The notes under the pieces are model-generated. The model made no database searches and had not been told where the DNA came from. It was given only the letters and a program-made list of their open reading frames with translations. From NCBI GenBank assembly GCA_947501685.1, contig CANMWQ010000004.1, positions 248,001 through 312,000 of the forward strand: a DNA stretch of 64,000 bases, read 5' to 3'. This DNA is from an uncultured Litoreibacter sp. Its GTDB lineage: Bacteria > Pseudomonadota > Alphaproteobacteria > Rhodobacterales > Rhodobacteraceae. Of the stretch, positions 27,226 to 35,180 are shown piece by piece. Numbering within the stretch: the stretch's first letter is position 1; each line of letters begins with the position of its first letter. Made by a program: the position numbers and the translations under genes.

Positions 27226-27888
27226 CTAGAGGCTGCCGGCAAATTTGCGCAGGTCTTGGCGTTCTCCGAGCAAGAGCAGCAGATCATCGGCATGCAGCTC
27301 GCAATCGGTGCCGTCATAGCCTTGGAACTTCGAGCCACGCATGACCCCGATGCAGCGCAGGTTGAAAGTATTGCCATGCGGCAGCTCGGACAGTTTCTTA
27401 CCTTGCAGGCTTTCGGGAACCTTGAAATTCACCACGTGCTGGCCGTTTCCAAGGCTGACATAGTCGCGCACCAGCGGGTTGTGCAGCACTTGGGCAATGT
27501 GCTGACCGACCTCTTTTTCGGGATGGATCACGCGGTCCACCCCCAGTTTAGAGAGGATCCGGTGGTGGTTTTTCGACGTCGCCTTGGCCCAGATCGTGTC
27601 CACGCCAAGGGTCTTGAGATTGATGACGGAGAGGATGCTGGCCTCCATATCGGTGCCGATGGCGACGATGCCGACATCGACCGTTTCCAGCACCGCCTCG
27701 CGCAACGCGCCGTCCTCGCGGGCGTCCAAGATCAGTGCTTGGGTGAGATCTTGCGCATGGGCGGCCACCAGCTTTTCGTTGCTATCAACGCCGATGACCT
27801 CATTGTCGAACCGCGCCAGCTCGCGGGCAACGGTGCTGCCAAACGTGCCAAGCCCAATGACCGCGAATGACCGGGTTTGCTTTCCCAT
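27226..27888 (-). CDS. KtrA/TrkA-type RCK regulatory subunit
   Basis: Cytoplasmic NAD(H)- or ATP-binding gating subunit of 220 residues. The RCK_N Rossmann domain begins FAVIGLGTFGSTVARELA (about 9-25), with the acidic residue closing strand 2 in VIGVDSNE. An RCK_C domain follows at about 140-220 (VVNFKVPESLQGKKLSEL to DDLLLLLGERQDL). One RCK copy, as in KtrA; TrkA has two. GGAGC before ATG 27888 and the family N-terminus set the start; the upstream extension to 28026 is antisense-like sequence of trkH. It lies between a KtrB-like and a TrkH gene and could serve either. Confidence 0.88.
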   Translation of the reverse strand: MGKQTRSFAVIGLGTFGSTVARELARFDNEVIGVDSNEKLVAAHAQDLTQALILDAREDGALREAVLETVDVGIVAIGTDMEASILSVINLKTLGVDTIWAKATSKNHHRILSKLGVDRVIHPEKEVGQHIAQVLHNPLVRDYVSLGNGQHVVNFKVPESLQGKKLSELPHGNTFNLRCIGVMRGSKFQGYDGTDCELHADDLLLLLGERQDLRKFAGSL

Positions 27889-27938
27889 TTTGCTCCGTTC
27901 CTTCACCGTTTCGGCGCATGCCGCCTGTGTCTGAACTA

Positions 27939-29387
27939 TCAGGGCCGCCAGAAGTTCACTGTAAACAGAACATAGACCGACAGCAATTCCAGCCGCCCGA
28001 TCAACATCCCCGCGCAGAGCAGCCATTTGGCGGTGTCATTGAGCCCTGCGAAATTGCCCGCAGGGCCGATCTCGTCGCCCAAGCCCGGCCCTATATTGGC
28101 GATGGCGGCGGTGGCCCCGGAGACGGAGGTGATGAAGTCGAGCCCGGTCATGCCAAGCAGCACCGCGAGGCCTCCGAGCGAGACCAGAAAGAGCACGAAG
28201 AAGGTCATGACGGAGGAGACCACATCTTCGGGCACCGTCCGCCCCTGATAGCGCGGCTGAAAAATGCCATGCGGCGAGTGGATGCGGCGTATTTGCGCCT
28301 TGATGGAGGCAAAGAGCAGCTGGAAGCGGAACACTTTGATCGAGCAGGAGGTGGAGCCCGCGCAGCCCCCGATCAGCCCCATCAAAAAGAACAGCGCGAC
28401 GGAGAACGACCCCCAGAGCGTGTAGTCATCCGACGCATATCCCGTGCCCGTCAGGATGGAGACCGCGTTGAACAGCGCCTTGCGAAAGCCCGCCTCGCCG
28501 GGGTTGAGCCCTTGGGCATATTGCCACGCGGTCAGGCAGGCCACGAGGATGGCGGCGATGGCAAAGAAGGTCTGGATTTGGCTGTCGCGAAACAGCGGCT
28601 TGGCGGTGCCCGCCAGCAATTGCACGTAGCGCACGAAGGGCAAGGCGGCCAGCAGCATGAAGGCGCTGGCGATATATTCCGATGCCCCCTCATAGGCCGC
28701 AAAAGAGGCGTCGCTATTGGCGAACCCACCCGTGGCGATGGTGGTCATCGCATGGGTGGTGGCGTCCAGAACCGACTGCCCGGCGGCGTAATAGGCCAGC
28801 CCGCAAGCGAGCGTCAGCCCCAGATAGATAACGGAGATATTGCGCGCGATCTCGCCTGCGCGGGGCAGGATTTTGCCAAATGTGTCGAAGCCTTCGGAGC
28901 GGAAGATTTGCATGCCGCCCACACGCAGCTCGGGCAGGAACACCATGGCGACCACGATGATCCCGATGCCGCCAAACCACTGCATCAGCCCGCGCCACAG
29001 CTTCAGCCCGTCAGGCAAGCCATTGAGCCCGGTCAGCACCGTGGAGCCGGTGGTGCTCATGCCGGACATGGCCTCAAAGAACGCGTCGACGAAATCGGCC
29101 TGCGTGGCCCCCACATAGAACGGGATCGCGCCAAAAAGCGGCAGCGCCACCCAAACCAGCGTGGTCAACAGAAAAGTCTGCTGGATCGTCAGCCCCTCGC
29201 CCACGCCGTTCCTGGTGGCCAAGGCCAGCAAGGTGCCGGTCACGCTGGTCAGGATCGCCGCTTGTGCAAAAACAGGCCAATGGCCATTGCCCGCCGCCAT
29301 ATCCAGCGCCATGGGCACCAGCATCGAGGCCCCGAGGCAGGCCACCAAAAGGCCGATCACATAGCCCACCGGGCGCAGGTCAAACAT
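27939..29387 (-). CDS. trkH: Trk potassium uptake protein TrkH
   Basis: K+-translocating membrane subunit of 482 residues, almost exactly the length of E. coli TrkH (483). The P-loop glycines are in MSTTGSTVLTGLN, TTIATGGFANSD, LTGTGYASDDYT and GATAAIANIGPG. Extra N-terminal helices compared with the KtrB-like protein support TrkH rather than KtrB. ATG 29387 is chosen by homology because no strong RBS is present. It is followed after 50 bp by the KtrA-like gene. A two-RCK TrkA gene is not in the window. Confidence 0.9.
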   Translation of the reverse strand: MFDLRPVGYVIGLLVACLGASMLVPMALDMAAGNGHWPVFAQAAILTSVTGTLLALATRNGVGEGLTIQQTFLLTTLVWVALPLFGAIPFYVGATQADFVDAFFEAMSGMSTTGSTVLTGLNGLPDGLKLWRGLMQWFGGIGIIVVAMVFLPELRVGGMQIFRSEGFDTFGKILPRAGEIARNISVIYLGLTLACGLAYYAAGQSVLDATTHAMTTIATGGFANSDASFAAYEGASEYIASAFMLLAALPFVRYVQLLAGTAKPLFRDSQIQTFFAIAAILVACLTAWQYAQGLNPGEAGFRKALFNAVSILTGTGYASDDYTLWGSFSVALFFLMGLIGGCAGSTSCSIKVFRFQLLFASIKAQIRRIHSPHGIFQPRYQGRTVPEDVVSSVMTFFVLFLVSLGGLAVLLGMTGLDFITSVSGATAAIANIGPGLGDEIGPAGNFAGLNDTAKWLLCAGMLIGRLELLSVYVLFTVNFWRP

Positions 29388-29537
29388 AAGGCTAGGGTTG
29401 GCGCGGGCACGCGGTGGTGTCAACGGCGCGTGGTCACGAGGGCGGCCAAAATTTGCAAAAAGCGCCCCGAATGTCGCCTAAATCTCGCCCCGTTTCTTGA
29501 TGATGATTGCGACCATAATTTTACGCAGAGACTTTTT

Positions 29538-30059
29538 ATGACCCAGAACAGCTACCAACCGCCGGGCGATTTTCAGGCCCGTCTGTCCCGCATCGCCAAT
29601 GGGCAAACGCAAAGCCCCGAAGGCATAGTGCACACACCGCGCGTGGAGGCCCCTGACGTAAAACTGACGGGCGGGCTCATGGAAAACGCGCTCTATCCGC
29701 TCAGCCTCATCGGCGCGTTTTTCCTAGGCATTCTGTCGGTGTTCTTCGCCCGGTTTGCGCGCGTGCATTTGTTGGGGACGGCCGACCCGGAGACCGATTT
29801 GATGCTGGCCCTTGTGGCGGATGGGGCCATGGCACTGGCGATTGGCTTTGTGTTCAAACAAGGGTTCAGGCTGGAGGGCGCGGAATGGGCTGCTGCGCAG
29901 ACCTTTGGGGTGACTGTCATGGTCGCGGGGATGCACAATTTGGTGCATCTCAACCCGGACCTTTTCGCGCTGATATTCACCCCTGAGTGGGTCGATCTGA
30001 CGTTAAGCTATACGGAGCTTCGGACCTTGCAGCTTGGCGGCAGCATGATCCCGTTCTAA
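29538..30059 (+). CDS. Hypothetical polytopic membrane protein (173 aa)
   Basis: Protein of 173 residues with a polar N-terminal region of about 45 residues and three hydrophobic segments: about 53-72 (LYPLSLIGAFFLGILSVFFA), 88-105 (LMLALVADGAMALAIGFV) and 120-140 (FGVTVMVAGMHNLVHLNPDL). I do not recognise a family. Start ATG 29538 is the only sensible one, since the frame upstream is the antisense shadow of trkH; the RBS is weak (GCAGAG). It is divergent from trkH, and the gap of 150 bp would hold both promoters. No functional clue comes from its neighbours. Confidence 0.65.
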   Translation: MTQNSYQPPGDFQARLSRIANGQTQSPEGIVHTPRVEAPDVKLTGGLMENALYPLSLIGAFFLGILSVFFARFARVHLLGTADPETDLMLALVADGAMALAIGFVFKQGFRLEGAEWAAAQTFGVTVMVAGMHNLVHLNPDLFALIFTPEWVDLTLSYTELRTLQLGGSMIPF

Positions 30060-30146
30060 CACGGGTCGCAATCGGCTCGACGGTTGGCGAAAGGCGATCA
30101 CCCGCACCTTGTGGATTGAAAATGGCGCGGCAGCGCCTCCTTTGGG

Positions 30147-30446
30147 TCACGCCTTGCGCCGCCTGTGCCCTTTGGTGGTTTTGGATTGAAACGCGGGCGG
30201 GCGCTTGGCGACCCAGGCGATGAATTTCGCCAGACGCGGATGGGCGCGCAGCGCCTCAGGGGTGGCGTAGCTGCGGGCCAGCTCCGCCTCGGTCAAGGTC
30301 GCGTGAATTTCTTTATGGCAGATATGGTGCAACAGCACCGTTTCGCCCCCCTTGCCGCCTTTGAGCTTGGGGATCAGGTGGTGCTGGCTTTGCGCCACAT
30401 CGGGCGGGATCGCCCGTCCACAGAGCGCACAGATCGGATCAGTCAT
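30147..30446 (-). CDS. Small HNH endonuclease-like protein
   Basis: Protein of 99 residues with an HNH nuclease core. The zinc-binding CALCGRAI lies near the N-terminus, the HNH beta-strand with the catalytic His is SQHHLIPKLKGGKGG, and HHICHKEIHATLTEAELA closes the metal site. The basic C-terminus (TTKGHRRRKA) suits DNA binding. No methyltransferase, phage or intein gene is adjacent, so it looks like a free-standing housekeeping HNH protein rather than a mobile element or restriction enzyme; its role is unknown. Confidence 0.82.
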   Translation of the reverse strand: MTDPICALCGRAIPPDVAQSQHHLIPKLKGGKGGETVLLHHICHKEIHATLTEAELARSYATPEALRAHPRLAKFIAWVAKRPPAFQSKTTKGHRRRKA

Positions 30447-30623
30447 GCCCCAAAACTGGCGCGCCTGCGAGATTTGGCAAGCCCAGCGCCGCGGCTCAGG
30501 CGGTGACGCGCGTTCACGCGGCGCTCACCATTTTGCGATGCGGGTGCAAAACTCTGGTCTGCGGAGTGCAAAGCCGCCTAACAAAGCACAACCCCCAAGC
30601 GGTGACACGATGATGGTGACGAT

Positions 30624-31346
30624 ATGATGGAAGGTTTGATGCCCGCGCAGGTCTTGTCCCTGTTCGAGGCCACGCTGAACATGGCGATTGCGCTTGTTCT
30701 GGGCGCGCTGATTGGCTCTGAGCGGCAGATGCGGCAGCGCATGGCCGGGCTGCGCACCAACGCGTTGGTCGCATTGGGCGCGGCCGGGTTCGTGACCTTC
30801 GCCGCACTTTTCCCCGACGACATCAACCCGACGCGGGTGGCGGCTCAGGTGGTCTCTGGCATTGGGTTTCTGGGGGCCGGCATCATCTTTCGTGACGGGT
30901 TTAACGTCCATGGGTTGAACACGGCGGCGACGCTGTGGTGCTCGGCCGCGGTGGGCATGATGGCGGGTGCGGGTCACTTGCCCTATGCCGCCGCGATGAC
31001 CGGGCTGATCGTCTTTATCAATCTCGCGCTACGCCCGATTGTGAAACTGCTCGACAAGGTCTCGCCGCGCAAAGGCGCCAAGGACCGCTTGTTTCAGATA
31101 CGGCTGCGCTGCGCCCGCGGGGACGAGCGCGACATGCGCGCCTTTCTCGTGCGCAACCTCGGCGTCAACAACCTGTTTTTGCACGAAACCGAAGTGACCG
31201 GCGACGACAAGGAGTGCGAGATCATCGCCCATATCCACGGCGACGGCGCGACGGAGCGCAACATTGAACGCTCCATCAGCCAGATCGCGATGGAGCCGCG
31301 CATCACCCGCACCATGTGGTGCGCCGTTGACGAACTTTCCGCCTGA
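30624..31346 (+). CDS. MgtC/SapB family membrane protein
   Basis: Inner-membrane protein of 240 residues. The N-terminal MgtC domain (about 15-145) has LGALIGSERQMRQRMAGLRT, the family signature, then SGIGFLGAGIIFRDGFNVHG, LNTAATLWCSAAVGMMAGAG and a final hydrophobic segment. The cytoplasmic C-terminal part (about 155-240) has an ACT-like alternation of strands and helices. MgtC proteins modulate growth at low Mg2+ and restrain ATP synthase; some members may be transporters. The 177-bp leader shows no recognisable Mg2+ riboswitch. Two nearby in-frame ATGs (30624 and 30627) make the exact start uncertain by one residue. Confidence 0.88.
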   Translation: MMEGLMPAQVLSLFEATLNMAIALVLGALIGSERQMRQRMAGLRTNALVALGAAGFVTFAALFPDDINPTRVAAQVVSGIGFLGAGIIFRDGFNVHGLNTAATLWCSAAVGMMAGAGHLPYAAAMTGLIVFINLALRPIVKLLDKVSPRKGAKDRLFQIRLRCARGDERDMRAFLVRNLGVNNLFLHETEVTGDDKECEIIAHIHGDGATERNIERSISQIAMEPRITRTMWCAVDELSA

Positions 31347-31367
31347 CCGCGCGCAGCATTCAGCGTC

Positions 31368-31396
31368 TTGACCCATGGACGACGCGGGGCTATCAC
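31368..31396 (+). promoter_or_regulatory. Sigma-70 type promoter of metZ
   Basis: TTGACC, a 17-bp spacer, then TATCAC. The predicted transcription start (about 31402-31404) coincides with the 5' edge of the riboswitch aptamer, which supports both calls. Confidence 0.65.
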
Positions 31397-31400
31397 CCCG

Positions 31401-31453
31401 ATTGTGGCGATTTGTTACCGGATTGCGGGCCACGTTAAACATGCCGCTAAAGA
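31401..31453 (+). ncRNA. SAM-II riboswitch upstream of metZ
   Basis: The leader matches the SAM-II (metA) aptamer consensus: CGATTTG, a GCCACGTTAAAC core and a 3' CCGCTAAA. GTGGC (31404-31408) pairs with GCCAC (31429-31433), and GCGG (31425-31428) can pair with CCGC (31444-31447) to give the H-type pseudoknot of this class. SAM-II RNAs are largely alphaproteobacterial and repress methionine genes when S-adenosylmethionine is abundant. A complete intrinsic terminator lies 27 nt downstream. Confidence 0.92.
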
Positions 31454-31479
31454 GGACGGACCACAGCGCCTGACGCATG

Positions 31480-31510
31480 AGCCTCCCCCTTTTCCCGGTG
31501 GAGGCTTTTT
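31480..31510 (+). terminator. Intrinsic terminator between SAM-II aptamer and metZ
   Basis: AGCCTCC (31480-31486) pairs with GGAGGCT (31500-31506) around a 13-base loop, followed by a T-rich run that continues with GTTTTTGG. It lies inside the metZ leader, so it must be conditional, most simply an attenuator for the riboswitch. Confidence 0.82.
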
Positions 31511-31560
31511 GTTTTTGGCGCCCGCCGTGATGCGGCCGGCCCGTGATGAAGGATATGACT

Positions 31561-32739
31561 ATGACCAACTGGTCCCCCCGCACCAAAGCGGTGCATGCCG
31601 GCACCCGCCGCTCGCAATATGGCGAGGTTTCGGAAGCGATTTATCTCACCCAAGGTTTTGTCTATGACAGCGCCGAAGCCGCCGAGGCGCGCTTTATCGA
31701 GACCGGAGATGACGAGTTCATCTACGCCCGTTACGGCAACCCGACCGTGCGCATGTTCGAGGACCGCATCGCGGCTTTGGAAGGCACCGAAGACGCCTTT
31801 GCCACCGCCTCCGGCATGGCCGCGGTGAACGGCGCGTTATGCGGCTTGCTGAAGGCGGGCGACCATGTGGTGAGCGCGCGGGCGCTCTTTGGATCGTGTT
31901 TGTATATCCTTGAGGAGCTGCTGCCCCGCTACGGCGTCGAGGTGAGTTTTGTGGACGGCACCGATCTGGACGCCTGGCGCGCGGCCATTCGCAGCGACAC
32001 CAAGGCCGTGTTTCTGGAAACCGTCGCCAACCCGACGCTGGAGGTGATCGACCTGAAAGCCGTGGCGGAGATTGCCCATGCGCAAGACGCCACGGTCATC
32101 GTCGACAACGTCTTCGCCACGCCGGTTTTTGGCCATGCTGTGCGAGACGGGGCGGATGTGGTGGTCTATTCCGCCACCAAACATATTGACGGGCAAGGCC
32201 GCTGTCTGGGCGGGGTGATCTGCGGCACCAAAGACTTCGTGCGCAAACTGGCCGAGCCCTATCTCAAACATACCGGCGGCGCGCTGTCGCCGTTCAACGC
32301 CTGGGTGATGCTCAAAGGGCTCGAGACCGTGCATCTGCGCTGCGCCGCACAGGCCGAGACCGCGTTGAAGCTGGCCACAGCACTTGAGGGGCACGCAAAG
32401 CTGGCCCGCGTGGCCTACCCGCATTTGCCCTCGCACCCGCATTTTGAGGCGGCCAAGCGGCAGATGGATAAGGGCGGCACGGTGATTGCGCTCGACATCA
32501 AGGGCGGCAAGGCGGAGGCGTTCCGCTTCCTCAACGCGCTTCAGATCGTGACGATTTCCAACAATCTGGGCGACAGCAAAAGCCTCGTGACGCATCCCGC
32601 CACGACCACCCACCAGCGGCTGACCCCCGAACAGCGCACAGTGCTGGGCATCTCGGATGGTTTGGTGCGCCTGAGCGTAGGGCTGGAGGATTACGACGAC
32701 GTTTTGGCGGACATAAAAGCCGCATTAGATGTGATCTAA
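31561..32739 (+). CDS. metZ: O-succinylhomoserine sulfhydrylase
   Basis: PLP enzyme that makes homocysteine directly from O-succinylhomoserine and sulfide in methionine synthesis. It has 392 residues in the Cys/Met metabolism PLP family. The PLP-phosphate loop is FATASGMAAVNGAL, the Asp is in VIVDNVFATP, and the Schiff-base Lys in VYSATKHIDGQGR. The YARYGNPTVRMFEDRIAALE segment is typical. AAGGA at 31549-31553 lies 7 nt before ATG 31561, which is preferred over in-frame GTG 31543 and ATG 31546/31555. Expression is predicted to fall when SAM binds the riboswitch in the leader. Confidence 0.94.
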   Translation: MTNWSPRTKAVHAGTRRSQYGEVSEAIYLTQGFVYDSAEAAEARFIETGDDEFIYARYGNPTVRMFEDRIAALEGTEDAFATASGMAAVNGALCGLLKAGDHVVSARALFGSCLYILEELLPRYGVEVSFVDGTDLDAWRAAIRSDTKAVFLETVANPTLEVIDLKAVAEIAHAQDATVIVDNVFATPVFGHAVRDGADVVVYSATKHIDGQGRCLGGVICGTKDFVRKLAEPYLKHTGGALSPFNAWVMLKGLETVHLRCAAQAETALKLATALEGHAKLARVAYPHLPSHPHFEAAKRQMDKGGTVIALDIKGGKAEAFRFLNALQIVTISNNLGDSKSLVTHPATTTHQRLTPEQRTVLGISDGLVRLSVGLEDYDDVLADIKAALDVI

Positions 32740-32830
32740 CCGGTGCCTCGTCACGTATAGTTTACATATTGTTGGAATACAGGCGTCGAGGCCCCATGTT
32801 TCAATAGCGCGAACCAAAGGGGGGACTGTT

Positions 32831-33934
32831 ATGAATGTCCACACGCCGGAACTTGACCGCTTGCCCACACGGGAAGAAGCTGAAGACGCCTTGAAACTGC
32901 TGCGCCACTGGGCGCAGGGGTCCTCGGAAGTAGAAGTGGCGGATCTTGATCCGCTTGTCGGCCGTCTGGTGCCGGGACGGGAATTGTCCAACTACCCCGC
33001 GCTGGCGCGCGCCTACCCTGAAGAATTTGAAGTGGACGAGGCCTATAAGGCCTCCATGCCGGACCTGCAAAACGGGCCATCCTCGCTGATCCGGGGCGCC
33101 AAGCAGCAAATCCAGCATGTTGGCATCTCGAATTTCCGCCTGCCCATCCGCTACCACACCCGCGACAATGGCGACGTGCGGCTGGAGACCTCCGTGACCG
33201 GCACCGTATCGCTGGAGGCCGAGAAGAAAGGCATCAACATGTCGCGCATTATGCGCAGCTTTTATGAGAAGGCCGATGAAACCTTTTCCTATGAGGTGAT
33301 CGAGCGGACATTGGACGCCTATAAAACCGACCTCGAGAGCTTTGACGCGCGCATCCAGATGCGGTTCTCCTTCCCGATGAAAGTGCAATCGCTGCGCTCC
33401 GGGCTGGAAGGCTATCAGTATTACGACATCGCGCTCGAAGTCGTGGACGCAGGCGGCGTGCGCAAAAAGTTCATGCATCTCGACTATGTCTATTCATCGA
33501 CCTGCCCCTGCTCGCTGGAATTGTCAGAGCATGCGCGCCAGTTCCGGGGCCAGCTGGCCACACCGCATTCGCAACGCTCCGTGGCGCGGATCTCTGTAGA
33601 GATCATGTGCGACGAAGATTGCCTGTGGTTCGAGGATCTGATCGAGGCCTGCCGCGACGCGGTGCCGACGGAAACCCAAGTGATGGTCAAGCGCGAAGAC
33701 GAGCAAGCCTTTGCAGAGCTGAACGCCGCCAACCCGATTTTTGTCGAAGACGCGGCGCGATCTTTTTGCGCGGCCTTGCAGGCAGACGCCCGGATCGGAG
33801 ATTTCCGCGTGGTGGCCAGCCATCAAGAAAGCCTGCACAGCCATGACGCGGTCTCCATCCTGACGGAAGGTGACAGCTTCGACGCGGAAAGCATTGATCC
33901 AAAACTGTTTTCGACCCTGATCCATAGCGGCTAA
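32831..33934 (+). CDS. folE2: GTP cyclohydrolase IB (FolE2)
   Basis: Type IB GTP cyclohydrolase, which makes dihydroneopterin triphosphate from GTP, the first step of folate synthesis. It has 367 residues. The metal-site cysteine is in the diagnostic YVYSSTCPCSLELSEHAR segment, and the second half carries the conserved ATPHSQRSVARISVE. Unlike FolE, this family is not strictly zinc-dependent and tolerates other metals. The N-terminal 60 residues are less conserved, as is normal. AAAGGGGGGA precedes the ATG. It supplies the pathway that FolB and FolP, 19 kb away, complete. Confidence 0.95.
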   Translation: MNVHTPELDRLPTREEAEDALKLLRHWAQGSSEVEVADLDPLVGRLVPGRELSNYPALARAYPEEFEVDEAYKASMPDLQNGPSSLIRGAKQQIQHVGISNFRLPIRYHTRDNGDVRLETSVTGTVSLEAEKKGINMSRIMRSFYEKADETFSYEVIERTLDAYKTDLESFDARIQMRFSFPMKVQSLRSGLEGYQYYDIALEVVDAGGVRKKFMHLDYVYSSTCPCSLELSEHARQFRGQLATPHSQRSVARISVEIMCDEDCLWFEDLIEACRDAVPTETQVMVKREDEQAFAELNAANPIFVEDAARSFCAALQADARIGDFRVVASHQESLHSHDAVSILTEGDSFDAESIDPKLFSTLIHSG

Positions 33935-34002
33935 TCTGTGGCAAAATTGCTGCCCCCGCAGCGAGAGTGCGACCGGATGATGGACACGGGTGACCGCTCT
34001 GG

Positions 34003-34030
34003 CGAATTTGTAGGCATTGCTACAAATTCG
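34003..34030. promoter_or_regulatory. 28-bp palindrome in front of tetR, candidate operator
   Basis: CGAATTTGTAG, six bases (GCATTG), then CTACAAATTCG: perfect 11-bp arms. It ends 19 bp before the tetR start. Position and size are typical of an autoregulatory TetR-family operator. Confidence 0.7.
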
Positions 34031-34049
34031 TTTAAGGGACCGCGCCGCT

Positions 34050-34694
34050 ATGGGGCACAAAGACAAGCCGCTCGACCAGAAAACCAATATTCTAAACGCT
34101 GCGTTTCGGGCGCTGAAACAGCATGGTTTGCCACATCTCTCCTATGACACGATCGCCAAGGAGGCCGATCTGTCGCGCCAAGTGGTGCGTTACCACTTCA
34201 AAGATGCCGACACATTGATGGTCGCGCTGAGCGAACACCTGGCCGCGGGGTATCGCGAAAGCCTCGTCTCCGTCGTGATGCAGGCCAAGGGCGAGCAGCG
34301 TTTGAACCTGTTTATCGACTTTTTCCTCAATATTCGGCCCGATTTTACCAAGCCCGAGGATGACCGCGTTTTTGATGCGCTCTTTGCGCTGACCACCGGG
34401 TCCCAGCCCGTGCGCACCGCTTTGCGGGCGCAATATACGCTGCTGGGACAGGTCCTGACCCATGAGTTCATGCTGCAATACCCGCACCTGCCCGCAACGG
34501 CTGCGGAGGAGCTGTCCTTCCTGTTCATTTCCTTGATGGAGGGCCATTGGAAGATGGTCGCAACTCTCGGGTTTTCCGAAGATCACAAGCATGTCACACG
34601 GCAAGCGATGGAACGACTCATCGAGTCTTACACGAACAATCACGAGCCCAGCGGATTATTGGACACAATTTGGAAACGAAACCCAGAGGAGTAG
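34050..34694 (+). CDS. TetR family transcriptional regulator
   Basis: Regulator of 214 residues. The N-terminal helix-turn-helix (about 10-57) reads ILNAAFRALKQHGLPHLSYD, TIAKEADLSRQVVRYHFKDA, the standard TetR_N pattern. The C-terminal all-helical ligand domain shows no recognisable ligand. Start ATG 34050 has AAGGGA 10 nt upstream; the TTG at 34017 lies inside a palindrome and is unlikely. A perfect 28-bp inverted repeat just upstream probably mediates autorepression. No efflux pump or enzyme gene is next to it, so its regulon must be elsewhere, unless it includes the small frame downstream. Confidence 0.9.
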   Translation: MGHKDKPLDQKTNILNAAFRALKQHGLPHLSYDTIAKEADLSRQVVRYHFKDADTLMVALSEHLAAGYRESLVSVVMQAKGEQRLNLFIDFFLNIRPDFTKPEDDRVFDALFALTTGSQPVRTALRAQYTLLGQVLTHEFMLQYPHLPATAAEELSFLFISLMEGHWKMVATLGFSEDHKHVTRQAMERLIESYTNNHEPSGLLDTIWKRNPEE

Positions 34695-34743
34695 CATTTT
34701 CCGATTTGGAAAAAATGCTGCGTCTGCGAAGGAGCGCCCCGTT

Positions 34744-34860
34744 ATGTTGGTGCACAATTTTTTGATTTGTCGCGAATTTTATATGCAGCTCGACCAATTC
34801 AACCCACAGATTGCACATGTGGCCCCTTACCGTCCGAAAAATCTGCCGTTGCAGCGTTGA
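34744..34860 (+). CDS. Candidate small protein of 38 residues
   Basis: Short frame MLVHNFLICREFYMQLDQ... ending KNLPLQR. Its main support is a strong AAGGAG (34729-34734) 9 nt before the ATG, and a perfect 7-bp hairpin starting 4 bp after the stop. Base composition here is more AT-rich than in the neighbours. I do not recognise the peptide, and short frames with a good RBS can arise by chance. Confidence 0.35.
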   Translation: MLVHNFLICREFYMQLDQFNPQIAHVAPYRPKNLPLQR

Positions 34861-34864
34861 CGTA

Positions 34865-34887
34865 GCAGTCACCTTGCGGATGACTGC
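34865..34887 (+). terminator. Hairpin after the 38-codon frame
   Basis: GCAGTCA and TGACTGC form a perfect 7-bp stem with a 9-base loop, beginning 4 bp after the small frame. No T-run follows, so terminator activity is uncertain. Confidence 0.3.
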
Positions 34888-35136
34888 GCTCCGTACCCTG
34901 GGGGGTGCGATTGGTTTTGTCGCGTGATTGGGACGCGGCGGGCCGGTCCGGAATTTGACCGGGCCTTGAGAGTAAAGGCGTAGATGAAAGTGTTTTGAGA
35001 CGGTTTAGCCTCAATCCGCGCTGCAAGGCTTCGCGACAAGTACCGACATTGCGTAATGTGGGCCGCCCTTCCCCAGCTTAGCCAGTGTTCTGGTAAACGG
35101 GCACCGCCCGTGAGCAAGGTAGGTTCGCATTAACTG

Positions 35137-35166
35137 GCAGGCTCCCGCTTCATCACGGGGGCCTGC
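35137..35166 (-). terminator. Hairpin after yciB, possible terminator
   Basis: 11-bp stem with one G-T pair and an 8-base loop, 15 bp after the yciB stop on the minus strand. No clear T-run follows. Confidence 0.4.
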
Positions 35167-35180
35167 TCAGCATTCGGGTT

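Larger units (their letters stand above)
34695..35180. other. 486-bp intergenic region between tetR and yciB
   Basis: Apart from the 38-codon frame, it holds several inverted repeats: AGCATTTTCC / GGAAAAAATGCT (34693-34719, imperfect, no T-run); GCAGTCA / TGACTGC (34865-34887); and GCAGGCTCCCG / CGGGGGCCTGC (35137-35166, one G-T pair). The last lies just beyond the yciB stop and may act as its terminator on the minus strand. An untranslated RNA is possible. I see no tRNA and no larger gene. Confidence 0.5.

Noticed and set aside
27867-29537. Long plus-strand frame leading into the 173-residue membrane protein.
   Set aside because: This part is antisense to trkH and rich in Gln, His and Arg; the hydrophobic conserved-looking protein begins at ATG 29538.
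30447-30623. Possible Mg2+ riboswitch in the mgtC leader.
   Set aside because: I could not find the conserved core of the known Mg2+-sensing RNAs, and no convincing terminator or anti-terminator pair is visible.
32740-32830. Possible Zur operator in front of folE2, because folE2 is zinc-regulated in several bacteria.
   Set aside because: The AT-rich stretch TATAGTTTACATATTG is not a good inverted repeat and does not match the Zur boxes I know.
34693-34719. AGCATTTTCC / GGAAAAAATGCT hairpin as the tetR terminator.
   Set aside because: The stem has a bulge and no T-run follows, so terminator function is not supported.
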